Positions 25,168-33,898 of a stretch of DNA of 64,000 nucleotides are shown in pieces (positions within the stretch are counted from its first letter, which is position 1; every line of letters starts with the position of its first letter). Source of the DNA: JAAZCI01 sp046462535 (GTDB lineage Bacteria; Pseudomonadota; Gammaproteobacteria; Cardiobacteriales; Wohlfahrtiimonadaceae); NCBI GenBank assembly GCA_046462535.1, contig JBKGVF010000022.1:82273-146272 (forward strand). The letters run 5' to 3'. The notes under the pieces were generated by a model that saw nothing but the letters and a program-made list of their open reading frames with translations, did not search any database and was not told the origin of the DNA. Made by a program: the position numbers and the translations under genes.

Positions 25168-26565
25168 ATGGTAGCAGAGCGCCTGCGGCTGCGTGCAGGA
25201 GAATTTAAGCAGCTTATTTGGTTGATGTTTCCGATTCTACTCACCCAGTGGTTTCAGGTGGGGATGGGGGTTACAGATATCGCAATTACGGGACACTATA
25301 GTGATTCTGTTCAAGCATCTGTTGGTCTAGGGGTGATGATTTGGAATCCTCTGCTATTGTCAGCTACTGGAGTGTTAATGAGTGTTGCGATCTTTAGTGC
25401 CCATGAGTTTGGGCGTGGTCGTGCTGACCATGTTGCAGCGATTTGGCATAATGGGGTCCTGATAGCGCTGCTACTTATTGTAGTGATTATGGGTATTATG
25501 AACCTCCTTTCAGGTGGGATCTTGCGCCTGATTCGTGTGGAGGAGTCCTTAATTCCTGGTGCGGTTACCTATCTTCGAGCATTAAGTATAGGGGTGCCTG
25601 CTATTATTCTCTTCAATAGTCTTCGCCCTGTTTGTGAGGGGGTGGCACGACCATTACCGATCAGCTTAGTGAGCTCTGTCGGTTTTGTGATTAATGGGCT
25701 CCTTAATTACGCCTTAGTCCATGGTTTCCCCCCTCTTAAAATTCCGAGCTTAGGGATTGTAGGCTCAGGGTTAGGGACGGCATTTACCTTCTGGATTATG
25801 TTTATTCTCCTTCTTCTATTTACCCATTATGACCCTCGTCTTAAGGGATTAGCATTATTACGCCGCCCCTATCGACTTGATGGTCGTCTAAAGGAGATGA
25901 TTCGGGTAGGTCTTCCCAATGGAGCCACCTTCTTTGCAGAGGTCGCGATCTTTTCAGCAGCGGGGCTGATATTAGGGCAATTTGGGGCGATTGTTGTAAG
26001 TAGCCATCAGATTTCACTCTCGATTACCTCCATGACCTTTATGATTCCCGTGAGTCTTTCTATCGCATTAACAGCGCTCATCGGACAGGCTATGGGGCGG
26101 GAGGATTTTGCCGGTGTTAAACGAATTACAAAGATGGGCCATATTACCGTTTTAGGGATTATGATGCTGACCAGTCTCTTTCTATTCCTAATGCGTCACC
26201 AATTGCCACAGCTCTTTAATAGTAACCCTGAAATTGTTGCTATGAGTGCAGGCCTTATTCTCTACTCAATAATCTTTCAGATTCCAGATGGTTTACAGAT
26301 TGTTGCTAATGGAGTTTTGCGGGGAATGAAGGATACAAAGATTCCGATGCTCTTGAGCATCACCTCCTATTGGCTTATTGCCTTCCCCCTCTTTTACCTA
26401 CTAGGTGTGGTTAAGGGGATGGCGGCCGAGGGAGTTTGGATTGGATTGATTGTTGGATTAACCGTATCAGCTATTCTATTAAATAGCCGCCTTTGGTTTA
26501 TGGGGCGACAATTAGAGATAGAGAAGGGGAAGAGTTATGGAACGAGTAGAGCAGTGGATTATTAA
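25168..26565 (+). CDS. MATE-family multidrug efflux transporter (NorM-like)
   Basis: 465-residue inner-membrane protein with about 12 helices in two homologous halves, the MATE (MatE) fold. Such pumps export cationic drugs and dyes by Na+ or H+ antiport. The early segment LIWLMFPILLTQWFQVGMGV and the second-half equivalent MIRVGLPNGATFFAEVAIF are the repeat starts. GLQIVANGVLRGMKDTKIPM is typical of NorM. The ATG at 25168 is selected because GGAGGAG lies a few bases upstream; a first ATG at 25156 is inside that site. Its 3' end overlaps tsaE by 29 nt. Confidence 0.88.
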   Translation: MVAERLRLRAGEFKQLIWLMFPILLTQWFQVGMGVTDIAITGHYSDSVQASVGLGVMIWNPLLLSATGVLMSVAIFSAHEFGRGRADHVAAIWHNGVLIALLLIVVIMGIMNLLSGGILRLIRVEESLIPGAVTYLRALSIGVPAIILFNSLRPVCEGVARPLPISLVSSVGFVINGLLNYALVHGFPPLKIPSLGIVGSGLGTAFTFWIMFILLLLFTHYDPRLKGLALLRRPYRLDGRLKEMIRVGLPNGATFFAEVAIFSAAGLILGQFGAIVVSSHQISLSITSMTFMIPVSLSIALTALIGQAMGREDFAGVKRITKMGHITVLGIMMLTSLFLFLMRHQLPQLFNSNPEIVAMSAGLILYSIIFQIPDGLQIVANGVLRGMKDTKIPMLLSITSYWLIAFPLFYLLGVVKGMAAEGVWIGLIVGLTVSAILLNSRLWFMGRQLEIEKGKSYGTSRAVDY

Positions 26566-27022
26566 GAGTGAGGAGGAGACTGCGCAATTAGCATCGGCGC
26601 TGGCAGCCTCGGTCGCTCAGTTAGAGGATGGGGTTAAGATCTATCTTAAGGGGAATCTTGGCGCAGGAAAGAGTACCTTTTCACGCTACTTTATCCGCAC
26701 CTTTGGGGTGGAGGGGGCGATTAAGAGTCCAACCTATACGCTGATAGAGCCATATCAAGTGGCTAATGGTGAGATTCTTCATATTGATCTCTATCGATTA
26801 GCAACGGCTGAGGAGATCTATGATCTAGGGTTTTTAGAGGAGGAGCAGGCTATCTGGCTTATTGAGTGGCCGGAAAAGGGGCAGGGAGTATTACCAGCAG
26901 CAGATCTCCTATTAGCTCTTGAGCGTGATCTGGAAGAGTTAACCCTTACTCTGTATGGTAAGAGCCAGAAGGGTATTGCGCTGCTTGATCAACTCTCTGC
27001 AGCGGATCGCGTCTTAGAATAA
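26537..27022 (+). CDS. tsaE: tRNA threonylcarbamoyladenosine biosynthesis ATPase TsaE
   Basis: ATPase partner of TsaB/TsaD in making t6A37 on ANN-decoding tRNAs. The P-loop GNLGAGKSTF lies at about 39-48, switch elements KSPTYTLIE and LYRL follow, and IEWPEKG is the usual C-terminal signature. It has 161 residues, normal length. It overlaps the end of the MATE gene by 29 nt, an unusually deep overlap, so translation may be coupled. In many gammaproteobacteria tsaE neighbours amiB and mutL, which are not here. A bidirectional terminator follows at 27027. Confidence 0.93.
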   Translation: MERVEQWIIKSEEETAQLASALAASVAQLEDGVKIYLKGNLGAGKSTFSRYFIRTFGVEGAIKSPTYTLIEPYQVANGEILHIDLYRLATAEEIYDLGFLEEEQAIWLIEWPEKGQGVLPAADLLLALERDLEELTLTLYGKSQKGIALLDQLSAADRVLE

Positions 27023-27026
27023 GAGA

Positions 27027-27052
27027 AAAGATCGGCCAAGAGGCCGATCTTT
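27027..27052. terminator. Bidirectional terminator after tsaE
   Basis: An 11-bp perfect stem, AAAGATCGGCC with GGCCGATCTTT, around an AAGA loop. It stands between convergent tsaE and the lipoprotein gene at 27084, so it can serve both. Confidence 0.75.
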
Positions 27053-27083
27053 CATCGATCATAATTTGAGACTATATTCGCTT

Positions 27084-27650
27084 CTATAGGCGCTGAGCAA
27101 GCTTTTTTGTCTGCTCATCGGCATAGAGCTGATAGCTATGTTGTACAAGGGGATAGTTATCAATGGCGCGGATAAAGTTTAAGTGTACCGTAATGATCGA
27201 TCCATCTACTTCATAGCTTGAGACAACTAAGGTGTCAGCACCGATTCGCTGTGCGAAGTTTGTGGCCTCTTCAGAGACACCAATATATCCTTGAAGATCG
27301 GGTTGTACACGGATCATATTCTCTCGGAAGTGAACATGACGTGCTCGCTTTTTAGCGGCTATAGCACGGGTTAGATGTGCGCCGATCGAGCGACCAGTTT
27401 GATATGTTTTGCTGTAATCTGCTTGATTGAGCGCAGAGCCGATTACAAAGTTATTCTGATCTTTAAATAACCAAGGGGCTCGCTTCTGAACATCTTTAAT
27501 TGCTTGAGCGGTTGCCTCTTCAATAGAGCTACTCTCTAGCTGCTCTAACTGAAATTTAGGTTGTGGACCGTTAGGATCATCAGCTTTTAAACCAACATTA
27601 CATCCTGCTACGGCTAAGGGTATTAATGCATATAAAAATAATTTTTTCAT
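27084..27650 (-). CDS. Lipoprotein with FlgO-like domain
   Basis: 188 residues with a lipoprotein signal MKKLFLYALIPLAVAGC (lipobox AVAGC). The region TGRSIGAHLTRAIAAKKRARHVHFREN, then the GADTLVVSSYEVDGSIITVHLNFIRA segment, resembles FlgO-type outer-membrane proteins of Vibrio motility. The resemblance is modest, and no flagellar gene is in the window, so a general envelope role is as likely. It is transcribed alone, away from the apbC promoter region. Confidence 0.55.
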   Translation of the reverse strand: MKKLFLYALIPLAVAGCNVGLKADDPNGPQPKFQLEQLESSSIEEATAQAIKDVQKRAPWLFKDQNNFVIGSALNQADYSKTYQTGRSIGAHLTRAIAAKKRARHVHFRENMIRVQPDLQGYIGVSEEATNFAQRIGADTLVVSSYEVDGSIITVHLNFIRAIDNYPLVQHSYQLYADEQTKKLAQRL

Positions 27651-27939
27651 TCTGTTCTCTCATCTCCAAAAAGGTAGATTGGCAATCATTTCGATCGATC
27701 TGATCTACATTTTAAGGGTATTGATAAATAATAAAGATTGATTTTTGTAAAGATAATTAGAGAGAGAATACCACTTTTTCTTGAAAGTGACCATATTAGA
27801 GTCACCAATCTTGAGTGAGGTTCGGTGATGACCAGTTAATGATTGGAAAGAATCGGGTTATGGTTTATAGGTAGCGCTTAAAAAAGGGGGGGCTAGGTGT
27901 TAGAATAGAGGGACTAAAATAGATAACGGTAGGTGTTTT
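27651..27939. other. 289-bp divergent intergenic region with GTGAC/GTCAC repeats
   Basis: Between the lipoprotein gene and apbC. It contains GTGACC (27787-27792), GTCACC (27801-27806) and GGTGATGACC (27834-27843), which form overlapping inverted repeats and might be operator half-sites for either promoter. No gene, convincing -35/-10 pair or known RNA family was recognised. Confidence 0.4.
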
Positions 27940-29016
27940 ATGGCGATTAAAGTTGAAGAGATCAAAACATTACTCTCAAAAGAGGTAGATCGATATTTAG
28001 AGCAGGACCTCGTTACTGCTAATGTTGTAAAAGATATTAAGCAGACCGAAGAGGGCATCGTAGTGGAGCTGGTATATGGCTTCTACGCTAAAGCTCACCT
28101 AAAGTCGGTGGAGGAGAATCTCTCGCAGCGATTGACGGAGGCTGTCGGTGTTTCGGTTGAGGTGAAATGTAGCACTAAGGTGGTTGCCCATCAGGTGCAG
28201 GATCGCTTAAAACCCCTTCGCGGTGTTAAAAATATTATCGCTGTTGCCTCTGGAAAAGGGGGGGTGGGTAAATCCACAACATCGGTAAACTTAGCACTCT
28301 CTCTTCTGAAAGAGGGGGCGAGTGTGGGGGTGTTAGATGCGGACATCTACGGACCGAGCGTCCCTACCATGTTAGGAACAACTGAGACCCCTAAATCACT
28401 TGATGGTAAGTCGATGGAGCCGGTGGAGAGTCTGGGCTTACAGACTAATTCCATTGGTTTTCTTATTGCTGAGAAGGATGCGGCTATCTGGCGCGCTCCG
28501 ATGGCGGTCTCAGCTCTGGCGCAACTACTGAAAGAGACAAATTGGCGGGACCTTGACTATTTAATTGTTGATATGCCACCAGGAACTGGAGATATCCAGC
28601 TAACATTGGCACAGCAGATTCCTGTGGCGGGGAGTGTTATCGTCACCACACCTCAAGATTTAGCGCTCGTTGATGCTAGGAAAGGACTCAATATGTTCCG
28701 CAAAGTAAATATCCCTGTTTTAGGGGTTGTGGAGAATATGAGCTACCATATCTGCTCAAACTGTGGGCATGAGGAGGCGATCTTTGGTGAAGGAGGGGGG
28801 AGTCGTCTCTCCGAGGATACCGGTGTAGAGCTTTTAGGAAAGATGCCTTTAGATACCCGAATCCGTGCAGAGGTAGATGAGGGGCGACCAACCGCATTAA
28901 CAGAGGGAACATTAGCAGAGCTCTACAGTGAGCTGGCCATTAAGATGGCAGCAAAGCTCTCGCTACGCGCTAAAGATATGAAAGGGATCTTTCCCGACAT
29001 AGTGGTGGAGAATTAA
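27940..29016 (+). CDS. apbC: Iron-sulfur cluster carrier ATPase ApbC (Mrp/NBP35 family)
   Basis: P-loop ATPase that helps deliver Fe-S clusters. It has 358 residues: an N-terminal MIP18-like (DUF59) domain of ~80 residues, then the deviant Walker A GKGGVGKST at 105-113 and the long MinD-like core with DADIYGPSVPTMLG. The Fe-S-binding CxxC is CSNCGHEE. Dcd follows after 6 bp, suggesting co-transcription. With the A-type carrier at 14.8 kb, this gives two Fe-S transfer proteins in the window. Confidence 0.94.
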   Translation: MAIKVEEIKTLLSKEVDRYLEQDLVTANVVKDIKQTEEGIVVELVYGFYAKAHLKSVEENLSQRLTEAVGVSVEVKCSTKVVAHQVQDRLKPLRGVKNIIAVASGKGGVGKSTTSVNLALSLLKEGASVGVLDADIYGPSVPTMLGTTETPKSLDGKSMEPVESLGLQTNSIGFLIAEKDAAIWRAPMAVSALAQLLKETNWRDLDYLIVDMPPGTGDIQLTLAQQIPVAGSVIVTTPQDLALVDARKGLNMFRKVNIPVLGVVENMSYHICSNCGHEEAIFGEGGGSRLSEDTGVELLGKMPLDTRIRAEVDEGRPTALTEGTLAELYSELAIKMAAKLSLRAKDMKGIFPDIVVEN

Positions 29017-29022
29017 AGCAGT

Positions 29023-29589
29023 ATGAGTATAAAAGCAGATCGCTGGATTCGTGAGCAATCCGAAAAATATGGCATGATTGAGCCCTTCGAGCCGAATCAG
29101 GTGCGAGAGAATGAGTCTGGGCGTATTATCAGCTATGGCACCTCAAGCTATGGGTATGATGTGCGTTGTAGCAATGAGTTTAAGGTTTTTACCAATATCA
29201 ACTCTACAATTGTAGACCCTAAGAATTTTGATGAGGGGAGCTTTATTGATGTGGAGTCGGATGTCTGTATTATTCCGCCTAACTCTTTTGCCTTAGCGCG
29301 CACAATTGAGTATTTCCGAATCCCCCGAAATGTCTTAACGATCTGCTTAGGTAAATCCACCTATGCGCGTTGTGGCATTATTGTCAATGTGACCCCTCTT
29401 GAGCCTGAGTGGGAAGGGCATGTAACGTTGGAGTTCTCAAATACGACCCCCCTACCAGCAAAAATATATGCTGGTGAAGGGGTTGCGCAGATGCTCTTTT
29501 TTGAATCGGATGAGGTGTGTGAGGTCTCCTATAAAGATCGCGGGGGTAAATATCAGGGACAGACGGGGGTGACACTCCCACGAACATAG
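29023..29589 (+). CDS. dcd: dCTP deaminase
   Basis: Converts dCTP to dUTP in pyrimidine deoxynucleotide supply; a cytosolic homotrimer. It has 188 residues, close to E. coli Dcd (193). The family block KSTYARCGIIVNVTPLEPEWEG carries the catalytic Glu in the C-terminal half, and YGTSSYGYDVRCS is the conserved N-terminal stretch. The gene is 6 bp after apbC and is followed by a strong terminator. The pairing apbC-dcd is common in gammaproteobacteria. Confidence 0.95.
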   Translation: MSIKADRWIREQSEKYGMIEPFEPNQVRENESGRIISYGTSSYGYDVRCSNEFKVFTNINSTIVDPKNFDEGSFIDVESDVCIIPPNSFALARTIEYFRIPRNVLTICLGKSTYARCGIIVNVTPLEPEWEGHVTLEFSNTTPLPAKIYAGEGVAQMLFFESDEVCEVSYKDRGGKYQGQTGVTLPRT

Positions 29590-29627
29590 AGGCTGAGAGA
29601 TCGGCTTCTAGAGATTAATGGATTGGT

Positions 29628-29662
29628 GAGGCGCTCAAATGATGGTTGCGCCTCTTTTTTTT
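29628..29662 (+). terminator. Intrinsic terminator of apbC-dcd
   Basis: GAGGCGC pairs with GCGCCTC around a 13-nt loop, followed by eight T, about 40 bp after the dcd stop. Confidence 0.88.
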
Positions 29663-29764
29663 AGAGTGGAGGTACCATTCTTTTCATCAAGACTCACTAT
29701 TTTCATCTATAATTACCGATTAATTTATAACGAAGAGTTACTTAGGAGTTGTTAAAGAGAGAAC

Positions 29765-30532
29765 ATGTCAGAGATTATTATTAAAAATGCAGAGCAGATA
29801 GAGGGTATCCGTAAGGCGAATCAGTTGGTTGCGGATATTTTGGATATGATCACGCCCTATGTGAAGGAGGGAGTGACCACCGCAGAGCTTGATGAGCGAA
29901 TTCATCAATATATGAAGGATCATGGTGCCCGATCGGGTAGCCTAAATTATGGTAACCCACCATTTCCCGGTGCATCGTGTATCTCTACAAATCATGTTGT
30001 CTGTCATGGGATCCCATCGGATAAGGCATTAAAGAGTGGCGATATTGTTAATATCGATGTCTGTCTTGAGAAGGATGGGTATTATGGGGATTCAAGTCGG
30101 ATGTATGGTATCGGTGAGGTCTCCATCATGGCGCAGCGGTTAATTGATGCTACTTATGAATCAATGATGATGGCTATTGAGATTGTGAAGCCTGGTGTCC
30201 CTTTTCGTAAGATTGGGGAGGTGATTCAGAAGAATGCAAAGCGTTATAACTACTCGGTTGTACGAGATTTCTGTGGACATGGACTTGGCTTGAGCCTCCA
30301 TGAGGCGCCGCAAGTGCTCCATTATAGTTCACCGCTGGTTAAAGATATTATGGAGCCGGGGATGATCTTTACCATCGAGCCGATGATTAATGTTGGTCGA
30401 GCAGATGTAAAAGTTTTACGAGATGGGTGGACGGCTGTCACTCGGGATCGATCCCTTACTGCACAGTGGGAGCATGCTGTCTTAGTTACCGATGATGGTT
30501 ATGAGATTCTCAGCCTTCCAACGCCTAAATAA
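29765..30532 (+). CDS. map: Type I methionine aminopeptidase
   Basis: Cytosolic metallopeptidase of family M24 that removes the initiator Met. It has 255 residues. The metal ligands lie in NIDVCLEKDGYYGDSS (two Asp), CGHGLGLSLHEAPQ (His), and MIFTIEPM (Glu), with the final Glu in AQWEHAVLVTD. It lacks the zinc-finger extension of eukaryotic forms. Unusually for this group, it is not next to rpsB (at 5 kb) and lies just before ubiH, where Pseudomonas has another M24 peptidase, pepP. Confidence 0.96.
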   Translation: MSEIIIKNAEQIEGIRKANQLVADILDMITPYVKEGVTTAELDERIHQYMKDHGARSGSLNYGNPPFPGASCISTNHVVCHGIPSDKALKSGDIVNIDVCLEKDGYYGDSSRMYGIGEVSIMAQRLIDATYESMMMAIEIVKPGVPFRKIGEVIQKNAKRYNYSVVRDFCGHGLGLSLHEAPQVLHYSSPLVKDIMEPGMIFTIEPMINVGRADVKVLRDGWTAVTRDRSLTAQWEHAVLVTDDGYEILSLPTPK

Positions 30533-30656
30533 GGGGTGATCTTGGAGAGTAGACCTCTGCTTCCTTGTTCTATATCAATAGGGGTAGAGGGTGACTCGGT
30601 AGACTAAAAAGAGTGCAGTATGGTAAGGGGAATTTCCTAAGATTGAGGGTGATGTA

Positions 30657-31874
30657 ATGAGTAGTGAGCGTAGAGAAGAGCAGAAGATATTAATCTCCGG
30701 AGCAGGTCCGATTGGGCTATTATTTGCGCTGGGGATGGAGCAGCAGGGATACCGTGTGGTGCTAGTGGATCGGAACTCTGCCATCGATGAGCGCCCTAAT
30801 CAGGATGATACTCGGATGATTGCTCTCTCGAAGCGCTCATGTGACCTCTTAAAGCGACTCGCCCTCTGGGAGAAGGTAGAGAATGTTGCAACCCCAATTG
30901 AGTGTGTCCATGTGTCAGAGCGTGGCTATCGGCATTCGGTATTTATGGATGCAAAGCAGTATGACCTCCCCTATTTTGGTGCTTTAATCCCATTAAGAGC
31001 ACTTTTAGAGCTCCTCTTTGCGGCACTCGAGCAACATCCTAATATCGATTACCGGCCCAATACTTCGGTATCGAAGCTGCACTATAATCGAGGGGGGCAA
31101 GTTAAATTGACACTCACCCATAATGGGGTAGATGAGGAGAGGATATTCCGTTGGGCGATTGCGGCGGAGGGGGCCCACTCCCGTCTACGGCAAGAGTCAG
31201 GGATTGAGAGTATTACCAATGATTATGAGCAGGCAGCCATTATTGCAACTGGGCGTTTTGCTCTTCCCCACAATCGAATTGCTTATGAGCGTTTTACCGA
31301 TCGTGGTCCCTTAGCATTACTGCCGATTAATGAGCGGGAGATGGCTATTATTCTCATCACCGAGCGGGAGGCGTTACCCTACTGGCAAGCCTGTGATGAT
31401 CAGACATATATTGACGAAGTGATGGGGCGCTTTGAGCCAGATCTACTCGGCCCTCTCGAGGCGGTCTCTCCACGATTTGGGTGGAAGCTCTCTTTGATGT
31501 TGGCGAAAAAATTAGTGCGGGAGCAGCTTATCTTGATCGGAAATAGTGCCCATGCCCTCCATCCAATTGCGGGACAGGGGCTCAATTTAGGGGTGCGGGA
31601 TGTTGAGGAATTATTGCGCTGCTTTGCCTCTGGTGAGCCTACGGCGAGGCAGCTAGAGGATTTTAGCCGAGAGCGACTAAGAGATATTCACCTAGTGGTG
31701 GGTGCTACCGATTTTTTAGTGCGTGCATTTGGTTATCAGCAGTCACCACTGCCTAAGTTAAGAAATATTGCTCTTCGCTCTGTTGAGCGAATCGGTTTTT
31801 TAAAGCGGAGCATTGCCCATTTTGGAATGGGGTATCCACCGCGCCTCTGTTGTGGTATTAAGCGACGCAGATAG
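30657..31874 (+). CDS. ubiH: 2-octaprenyl-6-methoxyphenol hydroxylase (UbiH)
   Basis: FAD-dependent aromatic hydroxylase of ubiquinone synthesis, 405 residues. The N-terminal FAD motif GAGPIGLLFALGM, the DDTRMIALS segment, VHVSERGYRHSVF and HALHPIAGQGLNLGVRDVEEL are all characteristic; VHVSERG specifically recalls UbiH. It acts on the ring of octaprenyl phenols, using O2. The next gene, 24 bp on, is a second family member, so the two form one transcriptional unit as in other gammaproteobacteria. Confidence 0.9.
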   Translation: MSSERREEQKILISGAGPIGLLFALGMEQQGYRVVLVDRNSAIDERPNQDDTRMIALSKRSCDLLKRLALWEKVENVATPIECVHVSERGYRHSVFMDAKQYDLPYFGALIPLRALLELLFAALEQHPNIDYRPNTSVSKLHYNRGGQVKLTLTHNGVDEERIFRWAIAAEGAHSRLRQESGIESITNDYEQAAIIATGRFALPHNRIAYERFTDRGPLALLPINEREMAIILITEREALPYWQACDDQTYIDEVMGRFEPDLLGPLEAVSPRFGWKLSLMLAKKLVREQLILIGNSAHALHPIAGQGLNLGVRDVEELLRCFASGEPTARQLEDFSRERLRDIHLVVGATDFLVRAFGYQQSPLPKLRNIALRSVERIGFLKRSIAHFGMGYPPRLCCGIKRRR

Positions 31875-31898
31875 TCTGCAGCTCAAGGAGTCGAAAGA

Positions 31899-33116
31899 AT
31901 GGAATTAAGAGAGAGTTACGATGTTGTCATTAATGGTGCAGGTTTAGTAGGCGCCAGTATTGCGATTGCCTTAGCCGAGGCGGGGTTAGAGGTGTTACTG
32001 CTTGAGTTCCATCCTCGGGAGCGACTCTATCCAAGTGAGGATTATGGGTTGCGGGTCTCTGCCTTTACACCATCAAGTAAGTTATGGCTTGAGCATGTAG
32101 GGGTATGGGATCAGTTAGTCCATTCAGGGCGGGTCACCCCATTTCTCCATATGCATGTATGGGATGAGGGGGGGCGAGGTGCATTAACCTTTGATGCCGA
32201 CGGGACAGGATCCGACACATTAGGTTGGATTATGGATAATGAGGCGACCCAAGGGATTCTACTCGATCGCGCTTTAACTTTGGATAAATTGACGCTTCTT
32301 GACAATGTAAGCCTCTCCTCTGCTGTTGAAGAGGAGGGGGTGGTTACCCTTACGCTTACTAGTGGAGAGAGATTTCAGACTGAGCTTCTTGTTGGGGCCG
32401 ATGGTGGACGCTCGGTTGTGCGGGATTTTGCTCATATTGCTACCATAGGTTGGGAGTATGGACAAAAGACAATTGTGGGGCAGGTTCGGCCACAACGCTC
32501 CCATGAGAATACCTGTTGGCAGAAGTTCTTAGCCAATGGTCCCTTAGCGTTACTCCCTTTAAATGATGGGCGCTGCTCTTTGGCGTGGCACACTAGCTAT
32601 GAGGAGGCAGATGAGCTGCTCTCCTTAACGGATCAGCAATTTTCAGATCGCCTATCAGAGGCATTTGAGTGGCGATTTGGGCAGATTGAGGTTACCGGAG
32701 AGCTAGGATTCTATCCGCTTCGTCTTAACCATGCGAAAAGTTATGTTAAGCCAGGCTTTGCTTTAGCGGGGGATTCGGCTCATAATATACATCCCTTAGC
32801 AGGATTGGGGGTGAATATCGGCTATCTCGATGCAGCAACGCTTGTTGAAGAGATAGTGGCGGCGAAGCGGAATTATATCCCGTTAGGTGATATCACTATG
32901 TTGAAGCGGTATGAGCGGCGTCGAAAGCTCCATAATATGGTGGTTATGGGCTCTATGGATCTAATTAAAAAGAGCTCGGGCAGTCCCCTTTATCCCGTAC
33001 AGAAGTTGCGGAATTTCGGTCTAACGGTTGTCGATAGAGCCCCCTTTATTAAAAAGAGACTTGCGCGAATGGCGATGGGGTATTATGGCGATATTCCTGA
33101 ATTTGTAAAACCATAA
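31899..33116 (+). CDS. UbiI/UbiF-type ubiquinone biosynthesis hydroxylase
   Basis: Second FAD-dependent monooxygenase of the Ubi family, 405 residues. GAGLVGASIAIALAEAG binds FAD, RVSAFTPSSKLWLEHVGVWD matches the UbiI/UbiF pattern, and HVWDEGGRGALTFDAD resembles both UbiI and UbiF. NIHPLAGLGVNIGYLDAATL is the second flavin motif. UbiI adds the C5 hydroxyl and UbiF the C6 hydroxyl; sequence by eye does not separate them. It lies 24 bp after ubiH and 23 bp before the coiled-coil gene upstream of zapA. Confidence 0.85.
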   Translation: MELRESYDVVINGAGLVGASIAIALAEAGLEVLLLEFHPRERLYPSEDYGLRVSAFTPSSKLWLEHVGVWDQLVHSGRVTPFLHMHVWDEGGRGALTFDADGTGSDTLGWIMDNEATQGILLDRALTLDKLTLLDNVSLSSAVEEEGVVTLTLTSGERFQTELLVGADGGRSVVRDFAHIATIGWEYGQKTIVGQVRPQRSHENTCWQKFLANGPLALLPLNDGRCSLAWHTSYEEADELLSLTDQQFSDRLSEAFEWRFGQIEVTGELGFYPLRLNHAKSYVKPGFALAGDSAHNIHPLAGLGVNIGYLDAATLVEEIVAAKRNYIPLGDITMLKRYERRRKLHNMVVMGSMDLIKKSSGSPLYPVQKLRNFGLTVVDRAPFIKKRLARMAMGYYGDIPEFVKP

Positions 33117-33139
33117 TGGAACAATAGGATAAGAAAGAC

Positions 33140-33595
33140 GTGAAGAGTAGCAATATTATAGAGGGTAATGTAGATAAGCTAGAAGAGCTCATCACTAAAC
33201 TCGTTAATCGACAGCGTGCATTACAGCGAGAGCTTACCGAGCTAAAGGTTGAGCGGTCTCAACTGAATCAAGAGCTTGAACGGGTGCAGAAGGAGGGGCG
33301 AGAGACAATTGATCGCCTTCAGTCAGGATATGAAGAGCAGATTCGTTCCTTGCGAGAGGGTTCAGAGGAGAGTCTTACAACACTAAAGCGTGAGGCGGAA
33401 GAGCAGTTAGAGGCATTGAAGCAGCACTATGAGGGGGAGCTTACCCATCTGCAGAGTAGTTATGAGCAGGAGGCTGCCGCCATGACTGAGGAGTTCCAAG
33501 CGGTTCACTACAATCTAAATGTGGAGAATAGTGAGTTACGTGAGCGCTATGAGCGACTTGTTGCGCGGGTTAAATCGTTTGAACAAAATTTTTAG
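33140..33595 (+). CDS. Coiled-coil protein upstream of zapA (TIGR02449-like, enlarged)
   Basis: A 151-residue, strongly charged, almost entirely helical protein started by GTG. The first ~60 residues (VDKLEELITKLVNRQRAL, then ELTELKVERSQLNQELE) and the end (ENSELRERYERLVARVKSFEQ) match the short TIGR02449 family that precedes zapA in Pseudomonas. Those relatives are about 70 residues; here ~55-60 residues of Glu/Gln-rich heptads lie between the two halves. It is 9 bp before zapA, and by position and coiled coil it is likely a ZapB-like division partner. Confidence 0.7.
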   Translation: MKSSNIIEGNVDKLEELITKLVNRQRALQRELTELKVERSQLNQELERVQKEGRETIDRLQSGYEEQIRSLREGSEESLTTLKREAEEQLEALKQHYEGELTHLQSSYEQEAAAMTEEFQAVHYNLNVENSELRERYERLVARVKSFEQNF

Positions 33596-33604
33596 GGGGA
33601 GAGG

Positions 33605-33898
33605 ATGGCAAATCAACCAGTACCGGTGGTTATTTCGGGAGCAACATACCATATATCATGTCCTGAAGAGGAGTATGATTCCTTAATGCAATCGGCAAAA
33701 TTGCTTGATCAACGTCTTAAAGAGGCTCGTAGTAAAGGGGGGCTTCCCCTTGAGCAGGCAACAATGATGGTGGCATTAAATCTAGCTAATGAATTTCTAA
33801 AGGCTAAACATCGACATGATTCTTTAGAACGAAATTTTAATGGGCGGATTGTGCAGTTAATTAAAAAGATTGAAGAGACGGGGGTAGATGAGGAATGA
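33605..33898 (+). CDS. zapA: Cell division protein ZapA
   Basis: 97-residue FtsZ-ring associated protein. The N-terminal VVISGATYHISCPEEEYDSL and the following LEQATMMVALNLANEFLKAK helix match ZapA, which cross-links FtsZ filaments at mid-cell. It directly follows the coiled-coil gene and overlaps the HIT gene by 4 nt. In most gammaproteobacteria 6S RNA (ssrS) and fau follow zapA; neither is here. Confidence 0.92.
   Translation: MANQPVPVVISGATYHISCPEEEYDSLMQSAKLLDQRLKEARSKGGLPLEQATMMVALNLANEFLKAKHRHDSLERNFNGRIVQLIKKIEETGVDEE

Noticed and set aside
27651..27939. Small gene or RNA in the apbC upstream region
   Set aside because: No promoter-plus-terminator pair and no open frame with a credible start were seen.
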